A stretch of DNA of 6,403 nt from an uncultured Verrucomicrobiales bacterium (GTDB lineage: Bacteria; Verrucomicrobiota; Verrucomicrobiia; Verrucomicrobiales; Akkermansiaceae). How positions within the stretch are numbered: the first letter of the stretch is position 1; each line of letters opens with the position of its first letter. The notes beneath the pieces are model-generated. The model saw only the letters and a program-made list of their open reading frames with translations, searched no databases and was not told where the DNA came from. The DNA lies in the NCBI GenBank assembly GCA_937916135.1, contig CALFTQ010000103.1, forward strand, positions 1 to 6,403, in the 5' to 3' direction. Position numbers and translations under genes: made by a program. This document shows positions 1-5,495 of this stretch, piece after piece.

Positions 1-13
1 CTATGGATATGTC

Positions 14-117
14 GCCCACTTACGTGGGCTATAAATTCCGCTCGCTTGCGCTCGCAAACTGCCCGATAAATTTCAATTTATCGAGATTAGTACTCAAACT
101 TTGGGACACGTGTGTCC
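14..117. repeat. Cluster of four small inverted repeats beyond the shikimate kinase gene
   Basis: Four perfect inverted repeats follow one another in about 100 bp. They are GCCCAC-N4-GTGGGC at 14-29, TTGCG-N2-CGCAA at 46-57, CGATAAATT-N2-AATTTATCG at 64-83, and GGACAC-N2-GTGTCC at 104-117. The last starts about 6 bp beyond the shikimate kinase stop and could serve as a weak terminator for it, but no good T-run follows on the minus strand. The spacing of hairpins suggests a dispersed intergenic repeat or the edge of a small non-autonomous element, cut by the window boundary. The inverted repeats are seen directly; their role is inferred. Confidence 0.5.
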
Positions 118-122
118 AAAAA

Positions 123-695
123 TCAGTTTCGGAAGGCCGCAAAGAACTTCTCGGCCTCGTTGCAGACATTCACGGCCACGGTGTTCACATCCATGCGGGA
201 GGCCTCCAGCCAGAGGTGGGCAGCCTGCTTATAGAACTCGCGGCGCTCGGAATCGAGGCGCTCAAAGACAGCGCGACGGTCAGCATTCTGCAGCAGCGGG
301 CGGTTCGTGCTTTTGGCGGTGCGGGTAAGAAGCGCGCTGATGGAAACATTCAGCCAGACGGTGAAGCCCAGCTTGCGCAGCAGTTCCCGGTTTTCCGGTT
401 TCACCACAATACCGCCGCCGGTGGAGATGATGGACGGACTGGGGGTGGGATTGTACAGCAGGTAGCGCAGCAGCGCGGTTTCCAACGCGCGGAAATGCGC
501 TTCCCCCTGCTCGGCAAAAATCTCAGGGATGGGCTTACCTATCTGTTCCTCGATGATGGCATCCGTATCCAGCAGGGGCATACCGGTGCGCTTGCTGAGG
601 GCCTTGCCCACTGTGGTCTTGCCGCAGCCCATGAGCCCCACCAGGATGATGGGGCGACCTTTTGTGTCGAGCGGATGAATGGGAGCGGGAACCAT
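123..695 (-). CDS. aroK: Shikimate kinase
   Basis: This 190-residue cytoplasmic enzyme phosphorylates the 3-hydroxyl of shikimate with ATP, the fifth step of the chorismate pathway to aromatic amino acids. All the key family motifs are visible. The Walker A loop is GLMGCGKT at residues 20-27. The DTD motif at 43-45 supplies the Mg2+ and shikimate aspartates. The shikimate-binding Arg is R69 in HFR, and the GGG loop is at 93-95. The lid arginine is R132 in RPLL, and the late Arg-x-x-x-Tyr segment near 150 contacts nucleotide and substrate. Length is slightly above the usual 165-180 because of a short N-terminal extension. The ATG at 695 is preceded by GAGGAG, 11 bp upstream, which lies in the last two codons of the DapF-like gene. 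The genes are 8 bp apart, so co-transcription and coupled translation are likely. aroL is possible in name only. Confidence 0.95.
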   Translation of the reverse strand: MVPAPIHPLDTKGRPIILVGLMGCGKTTVGKALSKRTGMPLLDTDAIIEEQIGKPIPEIFAEQGEAHFRALETALLRYLLYNPTPSPSIISTGGGIVVKPENRELLRKLGFTVWLNVSISALLTRTAKSTNRPLLQNADRRAVFERLDSERREFYKQAAHLWLEASRMDVNTVAVNVCNEAEKFFAAFRN

Positions 696-703
696 AGCGC
701 TGA

Positions 704-1138
704 TTACTCCTCGCAGATGATAACCTCGCCCCGGAACACAATGTAGGCATGACCGGCAACGGGTTCACCGGCGGGCGGCAGAAGCGTCACACTGTCGTCC
801 TCGTTCACCGTGGCCTTCACCAGGCCATCCTTCGTCTCGAATCGCAGCTTCCTGCGGCCATCGTCCAGCAGGAAATCCACAAAGGCAGCAAAACAGAGGG
901 CTGCGCTGGTATTCATCCCGCCCTCGGTGCCATCGGCGCTGTAGCAGCGCATGCGTGCTGCGGCTTTGCCCTGGGCCGGCTCCACAACGATGAGCCCCTC
1001 GGCCCCCACCCCGAAGCGGCGGTTGCAGACATCCGCGATATTCTCCTTGCTCAGCACGCTGCTCAGCGCCAGGTCCCGGTTATCCACCACTACGAAATCG
1101 CTCTCGGCAGCGGTCATCTTGTAGAATTCCAGCATCAT
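704..1138 (-). CDS. Half-length DapF-like protein lacking the catalytic cysteine
   Basis: This 144-residue protein matches only the N-terminal domain of diaminopimelate epimerase, which is normally about 270-280 residues in two similar domains. Recognisable blocks are FYKM...DFVVVDN (5-20), RRFGVGAEGL (40-49), and YSADGTE followed by LCFAAFV (66-87). The substrate and catalytic positions have changed. The family's GNDF Asn is Ser13, the YNADG Asn is Ser67, and the MCGNGARC active-site loop reads MNTSAALC (75-82), so the first catalytic Cys is Asn76. The domain with the second catalytic Cys is absent. It should not epimerise diaminopimelate. The reading frame is intact and ends 8 bp before shikimate kinase, whose ribosome-binding site it contains. 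It may be a retained non-catalytic paralogue or an old truncation. Two adjacent ATGs (1138, 1135) are possible starts; neither has a clear Shine-Dalgarno. Confidence 0.8.
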   Translation of the reverse strand: MMLEFYKMTAAESDFVVVDNRDLALSSVLSKENIADVCNRRFGVGAEGLIVVEPAQGKAAARMRCYSADGTEGGMNTSAALCFAAFVDFLLDDGRRKLRFETKDGLVKATVNEDDSVTLLPPAGEPVAGHAYIVFRGEVIICEE

Positions 1139-1235
1139 AACAGGGAGAGTTTAACAAACTTCACCCCCAAGGAAAAGACTAAACCGCGTTACACCCCCAA
1201 ATTAAGAGCAAAAGCGCCCCCCCGGCAACCAAGGC

Positions 1236-1350
1236 TGTGAAATTTTGCAATATCGTTGCGGATTTTCACACTTCTCACTGCAAAATTTCACACTCATCAT
1301 GTAATGCACTCAAAATGAAAGCCGCGCAACTGTGATGGAGTTGCGCGACT
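1236..1350. repeat. Direct repeat copy A, with long inverted repeat and hairpin
   Basis: This copy aligns without gaps to 2656-2770 at an offset of 1420 bp, with about 10 differences in 115 positions. Both copies are in the same orientation and flank the DUF4143 ATPase gene. It has two structural parts. The first is a 14-bp perfect inverted repeat, TGTGAAATTTTGCA at 1236-1249 against its complement at 1279-1292. The second is a GC-rich hairpin at 1323-1347. Within the first part the word TGTGAAA occurs three times: once on the plus strand and twice on the minus strand. The arms of the inverted repeat are fully conserved between copies, while most changes fall in spacers. Confidence 0.85.
1323..1347 (-). 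terminator. Hairpin terminator after the DUF4143 ATPase gene
   Basis: A perfect 9-bp stem, CGCGCAACT against AGTTGCGCG, encloses a 7-nt loop and lies 27 bp beyond the ATPase stop codon. On the minus strand the stem is followed by TTTCATTTT, an acceptable Rho-independent tail. It forms the second half of direct repeat copy A. One C·A mismatch just outside the stem makes it shorter than the equivalent hairpin after lipA. Confidence 0.65.
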
Positions 1351-1374
1351 GAAAATAACACCCACATCCTCCCC

Positions 1375-2631
1375 CTATATCATGGAAATAGGGATGGCGC
1401 AATGACCGTCCCCCAGAGGATACACCTGCTTGCTGGTGCAGAAAATGATGCCCGGCATCAAACGATACTGCCCGACGGGGATTTTGGCGGCATGTCTCAA
1501 GTCATCGAGATGGGGTGAAGCACTGCGCTTTACTTCCATGGGATAGATACCTCCATTCTGCACAAGCAGGAAATCAACCTCAGCACGACCATTTGCCTCC
1601 CGGAAGAAATAAATCTGCGGGCGCTTGCCATTATGGTTATAACTGCGCAGCAACTGTCCGTATACCCAGGTTTCCAGAATTGCACCGGCAAATGTACTGT
1701 TCATCAGGGTCTCAGGGCTATCCCAACCTGCAAGCCAACAGCACAGGCCCGTATCGCAAAAATAAAGCTTGGGGGTTTTGGTAAGCCGCTTGATAGTATT
1801 GGTTGCATACGGCTGAAGCAAAGAGATAATGCCTGTCCTTTCCAGAATAGACACCCATGCTCTGGCCGTATTCGGTGCGATTTCGGCATCACGCGCCAGA
1901 TCAGAATAGACCAACTGCTGTCCTGTGCGCATGGCAGCAGAGCGCATGAATCGCACAAAGGAGGCACGGTTTCCCACCTGTGCAAGGTCGTTTACATCCC
2001 GCTCCAGGTAACTGCGCACGTAGGATTCAAAAAAAACATCTGGCTCCAACTCCGGATCCACCACCAGCGCGGGATACCCGCCACGCCAGATGCGGCGGTA
2101 CAATTCTTCGTTCCCGCACACCGTGCTTTCCTCTATGCATTCGGCGGGTTTATCCGGATTGAACACAGAGGCAGAAGCGCCCTTTCCCAAAGCCTCTCGC
2201 TGAGAAAGGCTATGCAAGTCCATTATGCCCACACGTCCGGCCAGGCTCTCACTGATATCTTTCATGAGATGGAGTTGCTGAGAGCCTGTCATCCAATACA
2301 TGCCCTTCCGCTTTTCCCGGTCCACTCGCATTTTAATGGCACGCAGCAAATCAGGCGCATACTGCACCTCATCGATACACAACGGTGCTTCGAAATCATC
2401 CAGAAACCCCACCGGGTCTCGCCTTGCCCGGTCGGCCAGCACAAAATCATCCAGCGTCACATAGCGCATGCCAGGCGGCATCATTGTTTCCAACATGGTT
2501 GATTTTCCCACTTGCCGGGCCCCCTGCAACAAAATACACGGGAAGTGAGCAGAAAGATAGGTTACCCTTTCTGTTGCCGTGCGGGGATAAAACGCTTTCA
2601 ATTTCTCACTCACACCCGCATTATGAAGCAA
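1375..2631 (-). CDS. AAA ATPase with DUF4143 C-terminal domain
   Basis: This 418-residue protein has the layout of the large AAA_14/DUF4143 family, whose cellular role is mostly unknown. Walker A is GARQVGKST (37-45) and Walker B is PLCIDEVQ with D87-E88. A sensor-type TGSQQ sits at 115-119, followed by LAGRV (130-134). The C-terminal part carries EVDF (351-354) and MEVK (365-368), a spacing like the PD-(D/E)XK nuclease fold, so DNA cleavage or binding is possible but unproven. The longest frame starts at TTG 2631. A GTG at 2613 (residue 7) is a plausible alternative, because a TATAAT at 2636-2641 would start RNA near 2629. Neither has a clear Shine-Dalgarno. By eye the gene is AT-richer than lipA or the right-hand genes. 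Together with the flanking direct repeats, this suggests acquisition as a unit. No partner toxin or transposase is adjacent. Confidence 0.93.
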   Translation of the reverse strand: MLHNAGVSEKLKAFYPRTATERVTYLSAHFPCILLQGARQVGKSTMLETMMPPGMRYVTLDDFVLADRARRDPVGFLDDFEAPLCIDEVQYAPDLLRAIKMRVDREKRKGMYWMTGSQQLHLMKDISESLAGRVGIMDLHSLSQREALGKGASASVFNPDKPAECIEESTVCGNEELYRRIWRGGYPALVVDPELEPDVFFESYVRSYLERDVNDLAQVGNRASFVRFMRSAAMRTGQQLVYSDLARDAEIAPNTARAWVSILERTGIISLLQPYATNTIKRLTKTPKLYFCDTGLCCWLAGWDSPETLMNSTFAGAILETWVYGQLLRSYNHNGKRPQIYFFREANGRAEVDFLLVQNGGIYPMEVKRSASPHLDDLRHAAKIPVGQYRLMPGIIFCTSKQVYPLGDGHCAIPISMI

Positions 2632-2635
2632 TTAG

Positions 2636-2641
2636 ATTATA
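2636..2641 (-). promoter_or_regulatory. Possible -10 element for the DUF4143 ATPase gene
   Basis: A perfect TATAAT on the minus strand lies 4 bp before the TTG codon and 22 bp before the in-frame GTG at 2613. No convincing -35 is found at 16-18 bp; that interval falls inside the arm of direct repeat copy B. If it is used, the transcript would start at or after the TTG, favouring the GTG start. Confidence 0.35.
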
Positions 2642-2655
2642 ATGTCAAGCATGTT

Positions 2656-2770
2656 TGTGAAATTTTGCAATACCACTGCGGATTTTCACACTTCTCACTG
2701 CAAAATTTCACACACCTCATGTAATATACTCAAAATGAAAGCCGCGCAACTGTGATAGAGTTGCGCGGCG
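2656..2770. repeat. Direct repeat copy B, with long inverted repeat and hairpin
   Basis: This is the second copy of the roughly 115-bp element also found at 1236-1350. The 14-bp inverted repeat arms are at 2656-2669 and 2699-2712, and the terminator-like hairpin is at 2741-2769. It lies between the lipA stop and the ATPase start, as copy A lies between the ATPase stop and the DapF-like start. Each minus-strand gene here is therefore followed by one copy. Similarity stops outside the element on both sides. Confidence 0.85.
2741..2769 (-). terminator. lipA: Hairpin terminator after lipA
   Basis: An 11-bp perfect stem, GCCGCGCAACT against its complement with a 7-nt loop, starts 27 bp beyond the lipA stop. 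On the minus strand it is followed by TTTCATTTT. This is a good intrinsic terminator and forms part of direct repeat copy B. Confidence 0.75.
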
Positions 2771-2796
2771 GAGAAAAACGATACTCTTTCCAAGCC

Positions 2797-3726
2797 TTAC
2801 TTGCTCGCAAGATACGCATTCATGGCCTCCAGGATATCCAGCTCGGGGCGGAAGGCGGCATCGTGGTGCGAGGAGCGGATGAGCGGGCCGCTGGCCACGT
2901 GGCGGAAGCCCTTGCCCAGGGCTACCTCGCGCAGCTCGTCGAATACCTCCGGGCGGATGTAGTCGATGACCGGCAGGTGGCGGGGGGAGGGCCGCAGGTA
3001 CTGCCCCATGGTGAGCACGGTCACGCCATGCTCGCGCAGGTCATCCATGGTGCGCTCTATCTCCTCGCGCGTCTCGCCCAAGCCGAGCATGATACCGCTC
3101 TTGGTCACCACGCGGCCGGGGGCCATCTCCAGCGCACGCTTCAGCATGTGCAGGGAGAGGCGGTACTTCGCGCGGAAACGCACCATGGGGGAAAGGCGCT
3201 CCACCGTCTCCAGGTTGTGGTTGAAAATATGCGGGGCGGCATCCATGACCATGGCCAGGGCCTCCTCGTTGCCGCGGAAGTCGGAGGTGAGCACCTCCAG
3301 CACAGTCTGCGGGCTCAGCTCGCGGATGCGGCAGATGATTTCCGCCATGTGGGCGGCGCCGCCATCGGCCAGGTCATCGCGGGTGACCATGGTGACCACG
3401 GCGTGGTTCAGCTTCATGTGCGCCACGCTCTCGGCAATCTTGCGGGGCTCCTCCGGGTCGAGGGGCTTCGGCTTGGCGGTGCGGGTGGCACAGAAACCAC
3501 AGGCGCGGGTGCATACATCGCCACAGGCCATGAAGGTGGCGGTGCCGTGGCTCCAGCATTCGCCGCGGTTCGGGCACATGGCCTCCTCGCACACGGTCAC
3601 CAGGCCGTTATCCTTGATGAGGTGCTGCACATCCTTGAACACCCTGCCCTTCGGCAGCTTCACTTTCAGCCAGGAGGGTTTGCGTGCGCTCTGATTCTGT
3701 TCGTCTGACATGGCGGGCTGGAGCAT
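2797..3726 (-). CDS. lipA: Lipoyl synthase
   Basis: This 309-residue radical SAM enzyme inserts two sulfur atoms into protein-bound octanoyl groups, producing the lipoyl cofactor of pyruvate and 2-oxoglutarate dehydrogenases and the glycine cleavage system. The auxiliary 4Fe-4S cluster, which is the sulfur donor, is bound by C46, C51 and C57 (CEEAMCPNRGEC). The radical SAM cluster is bound by C72, C76 and C79 (CTRACGFC). The C-terminal RSS motif (284-286) supplies the serine ligand of the auxiliary cluster. PNRGECW, GDVCTR, FNHNLETV and LGLGET are typical family blocks, and the length is normal. ATG 3726 is the longest start; ATG 3711 (residue 6) is equally possible, and neither has a strong Shine-Dalgarno. 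The small ribbon-helix-helix gene ends 37 bp upstream with no terminator between, so the two may share a transcript. No lipB or lplA is present. Confidence 0.97.
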   Translation of the reverse strand: MLQPAMSDEQNQSARKPSWLKVKLPKGRVFKDVQHLIKDNGLVTVCEEAMCPNRGECWSHGTATFMACGDVCTRACGFCATRTAKPKPLDPEEPRKIAESVAHMKLNHAVVTMVTRDDLADGGAAHMAEIICRIRELSPQTVLEVLTSDFRGNEEALAMVMDAAPHIFNHNLETVERLSPMVRFRAKYRLSLHMLKRALEMAPGRVVTKSGIMLGLGETREEIERTMDDLREHGVTVLTMGQYLRPSPRHLPVIDYIRPEVFDELREVALGKGFRHVASGPLIRSSHHDAAFRPELDILEAMNAYLASK

Positions 3727-3763
3727 GCTACATTTCTACCAAAATTGCAAGCCTGAAATGCGC

Positions 3764-3979
3764 TCAGCGCAGCCCCCGGCTGCGGAACCATTCGTCCAGC
3801 TCTGCCGCTTCCTTCGGGGTGAGCTGCACGGTCTTGGTCACTTCCTCGATGAAGCGCGTGAGCAGTTCCGACATACTATCCCCGCGTTCCTTGACCAAAT
3901 GCGTGAACTTGGCGTGAAGCTCTGCATTCAGCCAGAACGTCACCGGGCGCTTGCTTGCATCTCTCTTTACTGGTGCCAT
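3764..3979 (-). CDS. Small ribbon-helix-helix (CopG/Arc-type) protein
   Basis: This 71-residue protein resembles short ribbon-helix-helix DNA-binding proteins. A basic N-terminus (residues 1-11, KRDASKR) leads into a predicted strand, PVTFWLNAEL (12-21). A first helix covers about 20-32 (HAKFTHLVKERG). The turn GDSMSEL (33-39) starts a second helix, LLTRFIEEVTKTV. The acidic tail ends RSRGLR. Such proteins bind DNA as dimers and often act as antitoxins or autorepressors. No toxin gene adjoins it; the next gene downstream is lipA, 37 bp away. A 14-bp palindrome lies 90 bp upstream and is a candidate operator. The ATG at 3979 follows, by one base, the stop of a 21-codon upstream frame. No clear Shine-Dalgarno is visible. 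The family assignment is by pattern, and the target is unknown. Confidence 0.75.
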   Translation of the reverse strand: MAPVKRDASKRPVTFWLNAELHAKFTHLVKERGDSMSELLTRFIEEVTKTVQLTPKEAAELDEWFRSRGLR

Positions 3980-4021
3980 ATCAGGTACTTATCTCGTTGC
4001 CCCCAACAGTAACACACTCTG

Positions 4022-4044
4022 CCCCGCCCCGCAACCCAAATCCC
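4022..4044 (-). promoter_or_regulatory. G-quadruplex motif in the leader of the ribbon-helix-helix gene
   Basis: On the minus strand four G-runs of 3, 3, 4 and 4 are separated by loops of 4, 4 and 1 bases. This fits the standard four-run G-quadruplex pattern. It would lie in the 5' leader about 43 nt before the ribbon-helix-helix start codon. The pattern is seen directly; folding and effect are inferred. Confidence 0.5.
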
Positions 4045-4069
4045 ATGTACTGACACACAGCACAAAACA

Positions 4070-4083
4070 GGTGTTATAACACC
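4070..4083. promoter_or_regulatory. Perfect 14-bp palindrome, candidate operator
   Basis: GGTGTTATAACACC is a perfect palindrome 90 bp upstream of the ribbon-helix-helix gene. It contains TGTTATAAC, which resembles an extended -10 element on both strands. A one-base variant occurs at 4489-4502. A short palindrome occurring twice next to a small DNA-binding protein gene fits an operator, possibly autoregulatory. Confidence 0.45.
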
Positions 4084-4414
4084 GCCTTTTCACTCCCTCT
4101 CAGGTGCCTTTTCCGGCACGATTTTACAGCCTTTCGGGTAGCCTTACACCCGGTGTTCATATTTCTGCTTTCCCTTGCTGCTTTTCGTGTTGTGTATCCG
4201 TCCGTCACTCCTCCAATCTCATTTCCAGTATCAAAATGATTTCATATCCCGCCCCCACTAAAACACCCGTCCGATCGCCCTGCTGCTGCCGCCTCTCCCC
4301 TTTGCCGCATTCAGCCCCGCAGCGCCCCGTTATTCTCCCATTTCAGGCATTTTCACCCCATTTTTCACTGTACTTACACCTTTCAGCTCAAACACCCTGT
4401 ATCATTCTATATTC

Positions 4415-4443
4415 AATATATTACATACACGCATGCGATGCAA
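4415..4443 (-). promoter_or_regulatory. Sigma-70-type promoter reading left
   Basis: On the minus strand TTGCAT (4438-4443) is followed after exactly 17 bp by TATATT (4415-4420), in a locally AT-rich patch. The predicted RNA start is near 4408, heading towards the ribbon-helix-helix gene 430 bp away. It would give that gene a long leader or produce a separate non-coding RNA. Confidence 0.5.
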
Positions 4444-4488
4444 AAAAGCAAATTCTACTCCTGCCAAGTCATGAAAACAGTCCTCATT

Positions 4489-4502
4489 GGTGTCATAACA
4501 CC
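4489..4502. promoter_or_regulatory. Second copy of the 14-bp palindrome
   Basis: GGTGTCATAACACC differs by one central base from the perfect palindrome at 4070-4083. It lies 46 bp upstream of the -35 box of the minus-strand promoter at 4415-4443. This is a reasonable place for an activator or distal operator site. Confidence 0.4.
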
Positions 4503-4620
4503 CATTTCCGAAGCTTCCCGGCTGAAACTACGGCCGAGAGGGCAAAAATCCCCCTGCAACTGGTCGGGCGCAGTGCTCCATCGCCGCCAGAACGCCCATT
4601 TTCGAGGTGTTTTTCGACAT

Positions 4621-4653
4621 AAAACCCTGCAAGTATGCCACTTGCAGGGTTTT
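4621..4653 (-). terminator. Strong intrinsic terminator after the metallo-hydrolase gene
   Basis: A perfect 14-bp stem, AAAACCCTGCAAGT against its complement, has a 5-nt loop. A-run and T-run flanks make it work in both directions. It starts 26 bp beyond the metallo-hydrolase stop and is the strongest hairpin in the window. It should separate that gene from the leftward promoter at 4415-4443. Confidence 0.85.
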
Positions 4654-4679
4654 CTAAAAATAAGGCAAAGTAAAGCAAA

Positions 4680-5489
4680 TCATTCCAGGAGGAGGATTTC
4701 GCCATCATTCGGCACATGAATAGTGCCGGTGAAGTGATCGGCAGCCTCAGCAGAGTAAGCCGTGCGGCGGTTGGCCAGGGTGTGGTCCTCGGTATGGTAG
4801 AGCACGAGGTGCTTGATGGAAAGAGTCGCGGCCAGGCGTCCGGCATCCAGCGCGGTGCTGTGGTGCTTCTCATAGGGCTTGAATTTTTCCGCATCGGCAT
4901 ACAGGCAGAACGCCTCGCAGAGCAGCCAGTCGGCAGCGCGAGCCATGGCCTCATTCCGGGTATTGTACGGTTCATCCCCCAGGCAGACGAAGCGCTGACC
5001 ATCCGGCAGGATGAGGCGGTAGCCGAACTGCTTTGTCTTGGTCGAACCGATATCGAAGGCCACCCCGGGCATGCCCGCCGCGGAGAAAGGCTGGCCATCC
5101 TTCAGCGGGGAGAAGAGGATATCCTGCCCGAAATGAGCCGTCACCTTCCCCGGCAGAGTGGCGCGGCAAATCATCTCCAGGGTCTGCAGCCCCTCATCGT
5201 GACCGAACACGCGGAGCGTGCCCTCATACTTGCCGGAGTTCATGGCCTGGGCAATCATGCGCACCACCCAGACCACACCGAAAATATGGTCGGTGTGCGT
5301 ATGAGTCAGGAAGATATCATGAATGGAATCCAGCGGAATCTGAGCCTGCTCCAGACGGGCCAGCACACCATTGCCACCGCCGCCATCCGTCAGCAGACAC
5401 TGCGAACCATTCCTCAGCACAAAGCATGTGTTGTAGCAACGCGTCACAGCCGCATTGCCGGTACCCAGCATAATCAGGGAGCATTTCAT
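4680..5489 (-). CDS. Metallo-beta-lactamase-fold hydrolase, RNase Z-like
   Basis: This 269-residue protein is a cytoplasmic metal-dependent hydrolase of the metallo-beta-lactamase fold. The signature THTHTDH (62-68) gives metal ligands H63, H65, D67 and H68. D172 in LGDEPYN is the likely bridging aspartate, and H232 in LYHTEDH a further ligand. KHHST (208-212) resembles the RNase Z/arylsulfatase-like subgroup. The opening MLGTGNAAVTRCYNT (7-21) resembles a group of uncharacterised homologues that I recall from Firmicutes. The substrate is unknown; tRNA 3' processing cannot be claimed. The open frame continues upstream to 6245, but that part is antisense to the membrane protein gene. ATG 5489 is chosen because the family start MKCSL lies there. 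A TTGAAA-17-TACGAT promoter ends 6 bp before the ATG, suggesting a leaderless message. A GTG at 5504 is a weaker alternative. Confidence 0.9.
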   Translation of the reverse strand: MKCSLIMLGTGNAAVTRCYNTCFVLRNGSQCLLTDGGGGNGVLARLEQAQIPLDSIHDIFLTHTHTDHIFGVVWVVRMIAQAMNSGKYEGTLRVFGHDEGLQTLEMICRATLPGKVTAHFGQDILFSPLKDGQPFSAAGMPGVAFDIGSTKTKQFGYRLILPDGQRFVCLGDEPYNTRNEAMARAADWLLCEAFCLYADAEKFKPYEKHHSTALDAGRLAATLSIKHLVLYHTEDHTLANRRTAYSAEAADHFTGTIHVPNDGEILLLE

Positions 5490-5495
5490 GGCACT

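Larger units (their letters stand above)
3980..4620. other. Long gene-free region with a purine-rich minus strand
   Basis: No convincing protein gene covers this stretch. The plus strand is rich in C and T, so a minus-strand RNA would be purine-rich. The only long frame (4104-4622, plus) translates to a Ser/Pro/Cys-rich sequence with no recognisable domain and looks spurious. Within it are a minus-strand promoter (4415-4443), two similar palindromes (4070-4083, 4489-4502), a G-quadruplex motif (4022-4044) and a few tiny frames. It may be a long leader for the ribbon-helix-helix/lipA unit, a non-coding RNA, or a decayed gene. Confidence 0.5.

Noticed and set aside
3..746. A 247-codon plus-strand frame opposite shikimate kinase.
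   Set aside because: It runs antisense to a complete shikimate kinase and has no recognisable motif.
1236..1350. Reading the repeat as an integron attC site with the ATPase as a cassette.
   Set aside because: No core sites of the GTTRRRY type are seen at the ends, no integrase is present, and the second half behaves like an ordinary terminator. The cassette idea is kept only in a general form.
2752..3708. A 318-codon plus-strand frame opposite lipA.
   Set aside because: It is antisense to lipA, whose cluster motifs are all intact, and its Gly/His/Ala/Gln-rich translation is typical of GC-rich antisense shadows.
4104..4119. A GTGCC-N6-GGCAC hairpin followed by GATTTT as a plus-strand terminator.
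   Set aside because: The stem is only 5 bp, the T-run is short, and no plus-strand gene ends nearby.
4074..4160. A 28-codon basic minus-strand frame starting at 4160.
   Set aside because: It has no Shine-Dalgarno, its stop falls in the palindrome, and frames this short are expected by chance.
4104..4622. A 172-codon plus-strand frame in the gene-free region.
   Set aside because: The translation is rich in Ser, Pro and Cys with no domain, its end runs into the terminator stem, and its length is explained by the strand's C/T bias and low frequency of stop codons.
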